Shown in pieces: positions 1 through 5,770 of a DNA stretch of 5,778 nucleotides (position 1 is its first letter; each line of letters opens with the position of its first letter). The position numbers and the translations under genes were made by a program. The DNA is from PHAA01 sp964584415 (lineage in GTDB: Bacteria > Bacillota > Syntrophomonadia > Syntrophomonadales > Syntrophomonadaceae), in NCBI GenBank assembly GCA_964584415.1, contig CAZOZX010000122.1, forward strand, positions 1 through 5,778, read 5' to 3'. Under the pieces are notes generated by a model. That model made no database searches. It saw nothing but the letters and a program-made list of their open reading frames with translations, and was not told where the DNA came from.

Positions 1-1622
1 AACTTTTGGCGCAAGGAGATATCTACAAAGGCGAATACGAAGGATGGTATTGCAGCCCTTGTGAAACATTTTTCACCGAGCGCCAACTGGTGGATGGCAA
101 GTGCCCTGACTGCGGGCGAGATGTCGAAAGGCTGAAGGAAGCTAGCTATTTTTTCAATATGTCGAAATATGCTCCGAGGCTTTTAGAGCACATAGCTACC
201 CATCCCGATTTTATTCAGCCGGAGTCAAGGCGTAACGAGGTTGTAAACTTCATCAGAAGTGGCCTGGAGGACCTTTGTGTATCACGGACGACATTCCAGT
301 GGGGAATACCGGTCCCGTTCAATAAAAAACACGTGGTTTATGTATGGTTTGATGCTCTGATAAATTATCTTACCGGGGTAGGTTATCTGCAGGATGACGA
401 GATTTTCTCCAAATACTGGCCTGCCGATGTACACTTAATGGCTAAAGACATCATTCGTTTCCATGCCATCATCTGGCCGATCATGCTTATGGCTCTTGAT
501 CTCCCTCTACCAGAAAAGGTGGTTGCCCACGGATGGATAATGCTTGAAGGGGGAAAAATGTCGAAATCTAAGGGCAATGTAATTGATCCTAGTATTTTGG
601 TTGAGAAATATGGGGTAGACGCTGTCCGGTATTATCTTATTAAGGAACTGAGTTTTGGTCAGGATGGCATATACTCGGAAGAAATCCTGGTTAGCCGGAT
701 AAATTCTGACTTGGCCAATGATCTCGGGAACCTGATAAGCCGTACTGAAGCTATGATCATAAGATATTTTGATGGAACGGTACCAGAACCTGGTATGGTT
801 GACGAATTAGATGAACACCTAAGGACGACGGCACTTCAGATCTATAGAGAAGCTACCGATAAATTAGAGAAACTTGATTTTTCTTCGTACCTCCAGGCTA
901 CGTCCCGATTGATATCGAGGGCTAACAAATATATAGATGAGACAGCCCCCTGGCAACTAGCCAAAGATCCGGCAAACAAAGAACGTTTAGGTGCCGTATT
1001 ATATAACCTGATGGAAATTATCCGGATTTCATTGATACTTACTTCACCGGCAATGCCAACCCTGATGGAACGAGCTAACCAACAGTTGGGGCTATGGGAA
1101 AATCCTGCGGCGGTTAACTGGACGGAAGCGGAGAGCTGGGGAATCACAAGAAGCGGGGTAAAGGTAAATAAGGGTGAAGCCCTTTTCCCGCGTATCGATC
1201 TTAAAACTTTGGAGGAAGAGGCTGCAAGTGAAGGCATTGCAGAGGGACCAGCTAAGGGAGACACTTCTACTAACAACCAGGAACAAACAAAAGAAGATGA
1301 GTTTATAACCATCGACGAATTTGCTCGTATGGATCTCAGGGTTGCGGAGGTCATAGCCTGTGAAAAGATGAAAAAGGCAGATAAATTGTTAATCCTTACC
1401 GTGAAAGTAGGAGAAGAGGAGCGCACAGTTGTGTCCGGGATCGCCCAGCATTATACCCCAGAAGAATTAGTGGGAAAGAAGGTAGTTCTGGTAGCAAACT
1501 TAAAGCCTACCAAACTTAGAGGGGTGATGTCCCATGGTATGATCTTGGCGGCATCAGATGATAAATTTGTAGATGTGTTGACGGTTACCAAAGATATAGC
1601 TTCGGGGCAGCGGGTAAAATAG
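1..1622 (+). CDS. metG: Methionyl-tRNA synthetase, 3' part (5'-truncated by window edge)
   Basis: Class I aminoacyl-tRNA synthetase that charges tRNA-Met in the cytoplasm. The frame is open to the left edge, and the first in-frame TTG (position 6) is an internal codon: the text after it (GDIYKGEYEGWYC) is mid-catalytic domain. The HIGH motif and roughly the first 110-120 residues are therefore missing. Numbering from that TTG, a four-Cys zinc knuckle (C16, C19, C33, C36) is followed by the KMSKS loop (residues 184-188, positions 555-569). The anticodon-binding helical domain follows, with the conserved N307...P315-W316, which match the anticodon-stacking Pro-Trp of E. coli MetRS. A charged, low-complexity linker (about 400-432) leads to a C-terminal Arc1p/EMAPII-like tRNA-binding OB fold (433-538; DLRVAEV, SGIAQHY, KLRGVMSHGM), as in the long, dimeric Bacillus-type enzyme. 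The TAG stop at 1620-1622 overlaps the tatD ribosome-binding site. Identification is secure; only the 5' end is unseen. Confidence 0.97.
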   Translation, partial: LLAQGDIYKGEYEGWYCSPCETFFTERQLVDGKCPDCGRDVERLKEASYFFNMSKYAPRLLEHIATHPDFIQPESRRNEVVNFIRSGLEDLCVSRTTFQWGIPVPFNKKHVVYVWFDALINYLTGVGYLQDDEIFSKYWPADVHLMAKDIIRFHAIIWPIMLMALDLPLPEKVVAHGWIMLEGGKMSKSKGNVIDPSILVEKYGVDAVRYYLIKELSFGQDGIYSEEILVSRINSDLANDLGNLISRTEAMIIRYFDGTVPEPGMVDELDEHLRTTALQIYREATDKLEKLDFSSYLQATSRLISRANKYIDETAPWQLAKDPANKERLGAVLYNLMEIIRISLILTSPAMPTLMERANQQLGLWENPAAVNWTEAESWGITRSGVKVNKGEALFPRIDLKTLEEEAASEGIAEGPAKGDTSTNNQEQTKEDEFITIDEFARMDLRVAEVIACEKMKKADKLLILTVKVGEEERTVVSGIAQHYTPEELVGKKVVLVANLKPTKLRGVMSHGMILAASDDKFVDVLTVTKDIASGQRVK

Positions 1623-1626
1623 GAGG
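1621..1626 (+). promoter_or_regulatory. tatD Shine-Dalgarno overlapping metG stop
   Basis: A perfect AGGAGG begins on the second base of the metG TAG stop codon. It sits 13 nt before the tatD ATG, longer than the usual 5-9 nt. No better site lies closer, and the MFDSHAHL start of TatD fixes the ATG at 1640. The overlap suggests that ribosomes finishing metG are well placed to start tatD (translational coupling, inferred). Confidence 0.75.
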
Positions 1627-1639
1627 ACAAACTAGAAGT

Positions 1640-2407
1640 ATGTTTGACAGTCACGCTCACCTTCAAGACCCAAAGCTGAAAAAGAACTTGGACAATATAC
1701 TAAAAACGGCAAGCGATGCGGGGGTTAAACGCATTGCGTGTATTGGGTATGATTTAGGGTCATCTCAAGAAGCAGTCTTAATAGCCAGAAAGTATAAACA
1801 CGTATATGCTGCCGTTGGAATCCATCCCCACGATGCTCAAACGATGACCCCGGACCTCCTGGACCGGCTGAAAACCATGGCTAAGGATCCTAAGGTTGTA
1901 GCTATTGGAGAGATAGGATTGGATTATTATCGCGACCTATCGCCCCGGGATAAACAAAAAGAGGCCTTTGTAGAACAGATTAAATTAGCTCAGTCCATTG
2001 GCAAGCCTATAATCATTCACGACCGTGATGCCAATCAGGATGTCATTGACACAATAAAAAAACACAATGCCGGCAAAAATGGAGGGATAATGCATTGCTA
2101 TTCAGGCAATTTACCATTAGCACTGGAAGCGATAAAAGCTGGATTCTACATATCCTTTGCCGGTCCCTTAACCTACAAAAATGCACGCAAATCCCAGGAA
2201 GTTGTGCTTAAGATTCCCATGGATCGATTATTGGTGGAGACAGATTGTCCTTATTTAACCCCTGAGCCGCTTCGGGGCAAAGTAAATGAACCAGCGAATG
2301 TAAGATATACCGTTGAAAAAATGGCTGCTATACGCAACCAACACCCAGATGAGGTTGCTTATTTAACCGACCTTAATGCCTGTCGGGTTTATAGGATAAA
2401 AGGATAG
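1640..2407 (+). CDS. tatD: TatD-family metal-dependent hydrolase/DNase
   Basis: TIM-barrel amidohydrolase-superfamily protein of 255 aa, the normal family length. Members are cytoplasmic, divalent-metal-dependent nucleases (3'-5' exonuclease or DNase activity is reported for E. coli TatD); the physiological substrate here is unknown. All the metal-ligand signatures are present: H5 and H7 in DSHAHL, E91 in GEIGLDYYRD, H127 in IIIHDRD, H152 in GIMHCYSG, and D202 in VETDCPYLTPEP. The N-terminal MFDSHAHL matches the family start, so ATG 1640 is right. It lies 17 nt after metG, the standard Firmicute arrangement (B. subtilis yabD), and is probably co-transcribed with it, since no promoter fits in the gap. 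A strong terminator follows 30 nt downstream. The gene shows no sign of damage. The family is certain; the exact role is not. Confidence 0.95.
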   Translation: MFDSHAHLQDPKLKKNLDNILKTASDAGVKRIACIGYDLGSSQEAVLIARKYKHVYAAVGIHPHDAQTMTPDLLDRLKTMAKDPKVVAIGEIGLDYYRDLSPRDKQKEAFVEQIKLAQSIGKPIIIHDRDANQDVIDTIKKHNAGKNGGIMHCYSGNLPLALEAIKAGFYISFAGPLTYKNARKSQEVVLKIPMDRLLVETDCPYLTPEPLRGKVNEPANVRYTVEKMAAIRNQHPDEVAYLTDLNACRVYRIKG

Positions 2408-2436
2408 TACGCATCTAAATCACTAATAATTTGCAG

Positions 2437-2468
2437 AAATAGGGCTAAATAAGCCCTATTTTTCTTTT
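2437..2468 (+). terminator. Intrinsic terminator of the metG-tatD operon
   Basis: A perfect 10-bp stem, with arms 2437-2446 (AAATAGGGCT) and 2452-2461 (AGCCCTATTT), closes a 5-nt loop. The T-rich tract TTTTTCTTTT (2459-2468) follows. It lies 30 nt after the tatD stop and isolates the operon from the yabE-like gene. Confidence 0.9.
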
Positions 2469-2547
2469 GGTTATGATTTGTCTTTCAACAAATATATTGG
2501 ACTGTCAGGAATACAATTAGTAAAGCTGAAGTGCTTATCCAATAAAA

Positions 2548-2577
2548 TTGCGAAGGTCTCTCTTGGGAATATATAGT
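2548..2577 (+). promoter_or_regulatory. Possible secondary promoter for the yabE-like gene
   Basis: TTGCGA (2548-2553, 4/6 to the sigma-A -35) and TATAGT (2572-2577, 5/6 to the -10) are separated by 18 nt. A transcript starting near 2584 would read through the palindrome and the small hairpin at 2635-2654. It is weaker than the promoter 57 nt downstream and may be chance in this AT-rich gap. Confidence 0.25.
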
Positions 2578-2585
2578 ATGGAATC

Positions 2586-2607
2586 CAAAATTAAGGCCAT
2601 AATTTTG
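2586..2607 (+). promoter_or_regulatory. 22-bp palindrome overlapping the -35 box (putative operator)
   Basis: Dyad symmetry is centred between 2596 and 2597. Ten of eleven base pairs match, and only A2594/A2599 break it. The core reads AAAATTA-A-GGCC-A-TAATTTT, flanked by C2586 and G2607. The right arm runs into the -35 hexamer TTGACA (2605-2610), so a dimeric protein bound here would compete with RNA polymerase (repression, inferred) or touch sigma from just upstream. The regulator is not identifiable from the window. Confidence 0.55.
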
Positions 2608-2634
2608 ACAGGTTCATTTGTTTATGGTTAGAAT
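2605..2634 (+). promoter_or_regulatory. Sigma-A-type promoter of the yabE-like gene
   Basis: Perfect -35 TTGACA (2605-2610), an 18-nt spacer, and -10 TAGAAT (2629-2634, 5/6). The start point would be near 2641, giving a leader of about 45 nt, too short for a riboswitch. The gene lies between two strong terminators, so this promoter probably makes a monocistronic transcript. Confidence 0.75.
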
Positions 2635-2654
2635 AGTGGTACTCCACTTTTTTT
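2635..2654 (+). terminator. Small U-tailed hairpin straddling the transcription start
   Basis: Arms AGTGG (2635-2639) and CCACT (2644-2648) enclose a 4-nt loop, followed by seven T (2648-2654). Transcripts starting near 2641 would lack the left arm, so the hairpin could only form in RNA arriving from upstream (tatD read-through or the weaker promoter). With only 5 bp it is a weak terminator at best. Confidence 0.3.
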
Positions 2655-2686
2655 GCGAGAGGGATCTGGAGTAAAGGAGGAGTTGT

Positions 2687-3808
2687 ATGAGTAAGGTCCG
2701 ATCAAAAAAGGAGACTTTGTTGATCGCCACCCTACTGACTCTGGGATTGCTTTTAGGAAGTGTGGCGTTTGCTTTTGAGAAACCGGTATCAATTGAGGTT
2801 GATGGTAAAGTAATTCAAACTAATGTATTATTTTCCAGTACGGTTGGAGATGTCCTAGATCAGAACCAAGTAATTTTAGCAGATAAAGATTTAGTAATAC
2901 CCTCTCGAGAAACTGCAATAACCAAGGATTTGCAGATCAAAGTCAGGCGGGCTTTCACTATCAAGGTTGTTGCTGATGGAACAACCAGGGAAATCCAGAC
3001 TACGTCGGTGACAGTTGGGCAGGCAGTAGCAGCAGCCGGATTTAGGTTGGGAGAAAAAGATATCCTGAAGATTACAGCAGGTGGAATTAGCAGAGAAATT
3101 ATACCCGCTATAGGTATCTTTGAACCATCTGTGTTATCAGAAAAGGAAATTCTGAACTCAACGAGTGACCAGAATGAGGCTGACGCCCCTATGTTTAACA
3201 TAGGCCCTAATAAAGAGGACCTATCTGCTGATGTAGATACGGTCGTTCCGGGAGAGGTGATAGAGATAATTCGAATCACCCAACGTGAACAGTCAGTGGA
3301 AGAACCAATTGCTTATCAGGTCAAAAAAATTACGGATACCACATTAGAACAGGGTATAAGTAAAACCATTCAAGAAGGTAAGAATGGCCTTGTGCGTAAT
3401 ACCTTCTTAATTACCTTCCGTAATGGCCAGGAAACTAGACGGGAAAAAACAGAGACCGAAATCCTGGCTCAGCCTCAAAACCAAGTGATTGCTGTGGGCA
3501 GTAGTTACACGGTATCCCGCGGCAGTGAGCGTTTTGATTTCCGTGAATCGCGCTATATGGAATCGACGGCCTACACGTATACTGGTCATCGCACAGCTAC
3601 TGGATTAAGTCCTGCGGTTGGTTTGGTTGCGGTTGACCCCTCTGTTATCCCGCTTGGCACTAGGATGTATGTAGAAGGGTATGGGTATGCAACTGCAGCT
3701 GACACTGGGGGAGCTATTAAAGGCAATCGTATCGACATATTTTTGGAAACTTATTCTCAGTGCATTAATTGGGGCCGAAGAACGGTTAAAGTATATCTAC
3801 TATCATAG
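2687..3808 (+). CDS. yabE: YabE-like secreted cell-wall protein (DUF348–G5–3D)
   Basis: Exported protein of 373 aa, probably acting on peptidoglycan. AAAGGAGG (2673-2680) lies 6 nt before the ATG, fixing the start. A basic N-terminus and hydrophobic segment (residues about 10-30, ending SVAFAF) form a signal peptide or anchor. A first DUF348 domain spans about 34-89, and a second begins at about 91 (TIKVVADGTTREIQTTSVTVGQ is its opening strand region). After an acidic, Asn/Ser-rich stretch (about 146-180) comes another DUF348-like tail, then a G5 domain (about 194-271). The C-terminal 3D domain (289-373) keeps its three aspartates: D317 (AVDPSVIPLGT), D339 (ADTGGAIKG) and D350 (NRIDIF). It also keeps the WGRR-VKVY end. 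The 3D fold is the MltA-like double-psi barrel, so lytic transglycosylase activity is likely; G5 and DUF348 probably bind the wall. It is shorter than I recall for B. subtilis YabE. It has its own promoter, operator-like palindrome and terminator. Confidence 0.92.
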   Translation: MSKVRSKKETLLIATLLTLGLLLGSVAFAFEKPVSIEVDGKVIQTNVLFSSTVGDVLDQNQVILADKDLVIPSRETAITKDLQIKVRRAFTIKVVADGTTREIQTTSVTVGQAVAAAGFRLGEKDILKITAGGISREIIPAIGIFEPSVLSEKEILNSTSDQNEADAPMFNIGPNKEDLSADVDTVVPGEVIEIIRITQREQSVEEPIAYQVKKITDTTLEQGISKTIQEGKNGLVRNTFLITFRNGQETRREKTETEILAQPQNQVIAVGSSYTVSRGSERFDFRESRYMESTAYTYTGHRTATGLSPAVGLVAVDPSVIPLGTRMYVEGYGYATAADTGGAIKGNRIDIFLETYSQCINWGRRTVKVYLLS

Positions 3809-3841
3809 AAACCTAAAAGCAAACAGAGTCAGTCACAAAAC

Positions 3842-3883
3842 AACTGGAGTGCATACATCAAAGATGCACTCCAGTTTTTGTTT
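3842..3883 (+). terminator. Intrinsic terminator after the yabE-like gene
   Basis: A perfect 13-bp stem, with arms 3842-3854 (AACTGGAGTGCAT) and 3864-3876 (ATGCACTCCAGTT), encloses a 9-nt loop. A TTTTTGTTT tail (3875-3883) follows. The flank before the left arm is A-rich (CACAAAAC), so it could also work weakly on the opposite strand. It separates yabE from the lipoprotein gene. Confidence 0.92.
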
Positions 3884-3900
3884 CCAGTATTTTCTGTGGT

Positions 3901-3931
3901 TTAAACCCTCATGAAACAGACAAGCTATACT
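3901..3931 (+). promoter_or_regulatory. Weak candidate promoter for the lipoprotein gene
   Basis: TATACT (3926-3931, continuing to TATACTA) is a good -10 lying 24 nt before the start codon. No good -35 exists at 16-18 nt; the best is TTAAAC (3901-3906) at 19 nt. TATACTA also resembles the -10 of forespore sigma-G promoters (CATACTA), but no matching -35 is visible. The terminators on both sides mean a promoter must exist hereabouts; its sigma factor is undetermined. Confidence 0.3.
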
Positions 3932-3943
3932 AAGCCAATTAAT

Positions 3944-3950
3944 GGAGGTG
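3944..3950 (+). promoter_or_regulatory. Shine-Dalgarno that sets the lipoprotein start
   Basis: GGAGGTG lies 5 nt before ATG 3956. The in-frame upstream ATG at 3911 has no Shine-Dalgarno, and would put 15 polar residues ahead of the signal peptide and lie before the likely transcription start. Translation therefore begins at 3956. Confidence 0.88.
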
Positions 3951-3955
3951 TTTCT

Positions 3956-4540
3956 ATGCAGAAAAGAGCTACCCTTTTGATATGTATGTTTTTGTTTGGT
4001 TTTCTTGCTATAGGCGGGTGCGGCCAAGCAGCGAAGAAGCCTACACCAGATACCAATCCCAATACCGGTGTTCAACAGACGACCGATGCCGAAAAGCGTG
4101 TAATGGCTAACCGGTTTTCTAACCTGGCGATGGAAGTTGACGGGGTTCAGAAGGCCACCGTGGTAGTTGCATCACCTGTTGATAGCAGTACAGGAGGCGT
4201 TGATCCAGTTTCTGGGTTGCCTAATACCGGTACGCAAGTAGATCCCCCAGGGGTAACCACCAACCCAAACGTTGGGAATCAGGTAGTAATGGTAGGAATA
4301 AGCATTAGCCCAGCTGTGGCACAGGACACTAACCAGGTAAATAATATAAAAGAGCAAGTGAAAACCAGGATAATGGCGGATAGTGATAAGGTTAGTGATG
4401 TACTGGTAACCACCGACCCCGAACTGATTAAAAAATTACAGGATGTAGCAGCAGGGATTATCCAAGGAGAACCAGTACAGAGTTATACTCAGGATATTGA
4501 TGAATTAGACAAGAATATGAGGGCCCAGATGAAAAGATAA
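3956..4540 (+). CDS. YhcN/YlaJ-family sporulation lipoprotein
   Basis: Lipoprotein of 194 aa when started at ATG 3956, which has a good ribosome-binding site. Residues 1-21 are a basic-then-hydrophobic signal peptide ending in a lipobox (A18-I-G-G-C22), so C22 should be lipidated and the protein anchored outside the cytoplasmic membrane or at the forespore membrane. A short Pro/Asn/Thr spacer (24-44) follows. The body matches the YhcN/YlaJ pattern: a helix (AEKRVMANRFSNLAMEVDGV, about 45-64), strand KATVVVA, strand VVMVGISIS (110-118), helix NNIKEQVKTRIMADSDKVSDV, strand LVTTDPELIKKL, and a C-terminal helix. Between the two strands sits an unusual Gly/Pro/Asn-rich stretch (about 74-108). The family is spore-associated in Bacillus, with an unclear molecular role. 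It occupies the slot where rnmV normally lies and is flanked by terminators, so it is a single-gene unit. The family call is by pattern, fairly sure. Confidence 0.85.
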   Translation: MQKRATLLICMFLFGFLAIGGCGQAAKKPTPDTNPNTGVQQTTDAEKRVMANRFSNLAMEVDGVQKATVVVASPVDSSTGGVDPVSGLPNTGTQVDPPGVTTNPNVGNQVVMVGISISPAVAQDTNQVNNIKEQVKTRIMADSDKVSDVLVTTDPELIKKLQDVAAGIIQGEPVQSYTQDIDELDKNMRAQMKR

Positions 4541-4571
4541 AAGGGCACAGAGATCAGATAAACCTATGATC

Positions 4572-4610
4572 AAAAAGTCCGTGAGAGGTGGGGTCAAGCG
4601 GACTTTTTTT
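4572..4610 (+). terminator. Intrinsic terminator after the lipoprotein gene
   Basis: A perfect 10-bp stem (AAAAAGTCCG 4572-4581 with CGGACTTTTT 4599-4608) encloses a 17-nt purine-rich loop. The right arm runs into a seven-T tract (4604-4610). It lies 31 nt after the stop. The long loop is slightly unusual, but the U-tailed GC-capped stem is convincing. Confidence 0.85.
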
Positions 4611-4701
4611 GTGAGCAAAATTTGCAGATTGAATAAGCTTTAACAACTAAAATCTTCTGCAATGATATTAAGCATTAATAACGCTATTTGGAAAAGTTGA
4701 A

Positions 4702-4730
4702 CAAACAAGTTGCGTGGTAAAGATTATAAT
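4702..4730 (+). promoter_or_regulatory. Putative rsmA promoter
   Basis: A perfect -10 TATAAT lies at 4725-4730. The -35 at 17 nt (CAAACA, 4702-4707) is only half-matching; a better hexamer, TTGAAC (4697-4702), is too far away at 22 nt. No extended -10 TG is seen. The start point would be near 4737, leaving a leader of about 33 nt. Because the gene sits behind a strong terminator it needs a local promoter, and this is the best candidate in the 229-nt gap. The rest of the gap (4611-4700) is AT-rich with no visible gene or RNA. Confidence 0.5.
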
Positions 4731-4769
4731 GAAATAGGATAAGATTTATAAGATGAGGATGAGACTATT

Positions 4770-5651
4770 ATGGACAGAGTTTCTCCAAGCGGGATTAGGG
4801 AAATAATGAGATATTACGGTTTATATCCGAAAAAGCGTTGGGGGCAAAACTTCTTGGTGGACCGGAATATTCTCAATAAAATCGTTGATGCATGTGAGGT
4901 TGGCCGGGAACAATATATATTTGAGATTGGCCCTGGTCTGGGTAGTTTAACTGAGGAATTGGCCCATAAATGTAATGGCGTTCTAGCCGTTGAGATAGAT
5001 AACAGTCTCGGACCGGCGCTCCAACATTTAGCTCATGGAAATGACAAAATAAAGGTTATCTTTGACGATATTCTAAAGATAGATATTGAAAGAGAGATGC
5101 AAAAAGCTTTTAACCTAACTGATTATCCAACCTATCGAGTGTGTGCTAATATACCCTATAATATAACCACACCCATAATATTCAAGTTGCTCGAGCAATG
5201 CCCACATATGCATTCCGCAACGCTTATGCTGCAAAAAGAGGTAGGAACACGATTGATGGCCTCTCCGGGAAGTAAAGATTACGGTAGGCTGACGATTATG
5301 GCTGAATATTATGCTGAGGTTGAGTACCTAATGGATGTTTCCCGCAATTGTTATTATCCGCGCCCGGAGGTCGATTCGGTAGTGCTCAAGTTAACTCCAT
5401 GGGGACACAAACGTTTTAACTTGACCGACAAAGAGGCATTTAAAAACTTTGTAAGTATAGCGTTTCAAAAAAGAAGAAAGACCATCCTGAATATTGCCTC
5501 AGAGTTCTTCAATATAGAAAAGCCGGCTGTACAGAATAAAATTAAAAATATCGGCTTAGAGCCGAATCTTCGACCGGAGAATCTGAGTCTGCAAAACATA
5601 ATAGATTTGGTTAACTCATTTACAAACGCTAAAAGTTTAGATGATCATTAA
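4770..5651 (+). CDS. rsmA: 16S rRNA dimethyladenosine transferase RsmA (KsgA)
   Basis: S-adenosylmethionine-dependent enzyme that dimethylates two adjacent adenines in the 3' terminal hairpin of 16S rRNA (A1518 and A1519 in E. coli numbering), a late checkpoint in 30S assembly. Its 293 aa match the family (about 290 in B. subtilis). In order: the N-terminal KKRWGQNFLVD (21-31, QNFL signature); SAM motif I FEIGPGLGSL (51-60); E75 at the end of strand 2 (AVEID); D99-D100 (FDDIL); the catalytic motif IV N127-I-P-Y130 followed by NITTP; the RPEVDSVVLKL segment (198-208); and the FQKRRKTILN box (232-241) of the C-terminal domain. ATG 4770 gives the expected N-terminus, although its Shine-Dalgarno (GAGGA, 4755-4759, 10 nt away) is modest. 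rnmV, the usual upstream partner, is missing here. No strong hairpin terminator follows. Identification is certain. Confidence 0.97.
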   Translation: MDRVSPSGIREIMRYYGLYPKKRWGQNFLVDRNILNKIVDACEVGREQYIFEIGPGLGSLTEELAHKCNGVLAVEIDNSLGPALQHLAHGNDKIKVIFDDILKIDIEREMQKAFNLTDYPTYRVCANIPYNITTPIIFKLLEQCPHMHSATLMLQKEVGTRLMASPGSKDYGRLTIMAEYYAEVEYLMDVSRNCYYPRPEVDSVVLKLTPWGHKRFNLTDKEAFKNFVSIAFQKRRKTILNIASEFFNIEKPAVQNKIKNIGLEPNLRPENLSLQNIIDLVNSFTNAKSLDDH

Positions 5652-5741
5652 TTAGGAAAGTGCTATAGAAGAATTTTTTGATGGAAGAGGCTAAAAATGA
5701 TGGAATCAACATTTTTCTAAAAATTTTTACTTATTAATCGA

Positions 5742-5770
5742 TTGACACCGGTAATGTTTTTTTATATACT
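5742..5770 (+). promoter_or_regulatory. Near-consensus sigma-A promoter for a gene beyond the right edge
   Basis: TTGACA (5742-5747), an exact 17-nt spacer, and TATACT (5765-5770, 5/6). The tract just upstream (about 5710-5735) is rich in A and T runs, including AAAAATTTTT at 5720-5729, and resembles an UP element. The remainder of 5652-5741 holds no credible gene. Transcription would leave the window; by Firmicute synteny the target could be veg or yabG, of which veg has a famously strong promoter in B. subtilis. The target identity is inference. Confidence 0.75.

Noticed and set aside
842..1426. 194-codon reading frame on the minus strand inside metG
   Set aside because: It lies wholly opposite a well-conserved metG coding region, has Ser/Leu-rich shadow composition, and shows no recognisable domain.
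2495..2544. TATTGGA...TCCAATA inverted repeat in the gap after tatD
   Set aside because: Seven-bp arms 36 nt apart are common by chance, and the interior shows no coherent nested structure that would suggest an RNA element.
3898..3907. GGTTTAAACC, a perfect 10-bp palindrome upstream of the lipoprotein gene
   Set aside because: Several perfect 10-bp palindromes are expected by chance in a window of this size, and the promoter it would overlap is itself doubtful.
3681..3914. 77-codon + strand frame overlapping the end of the yabE-like gene and its terminator
   Set aside because: It runs through the conserved 3D-domain codons in another frame and across a clear terminator hairpin, with no ribosome-binding site or homologous features.
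4541..4610. Possible T-box or other tRNA-sensing leader, suggested by the GAGGTGGGGTC sequence in the hairpin loop before the T tract
   Set aside because: There is no stem I, specifier loop or proper T-box sequence. The element follows the lipoprotein stop closely, and the next gene is rsmA, not a synthetase or amino-acid gene. It is a plain terminator.
4622..4662. TTGCAGA...TCTGCAA inverted repeat upstream of rsmA
   Set aside because: Seven-bp arms with a 27-nt AT-rich interior are expected by chance, and there is no T tract or conserved motif.
4666..4680. TATTAA-GCA-TTAATA palindrome upstream of rsmA
   Set aside because: It is AT-only in the arms, about 45 nt from the proposed -10, and not beyond what chance gives in such AT-rich sequence.
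5681..5737. 18-codon ORF (starts MEEAKNDG) between rsmA and the right-edge promoter
   Set aside because: It has no ribosome-binding site (preceded by AATTTTTTG), no family resemblance, and composition typical of AT-rich spacer.
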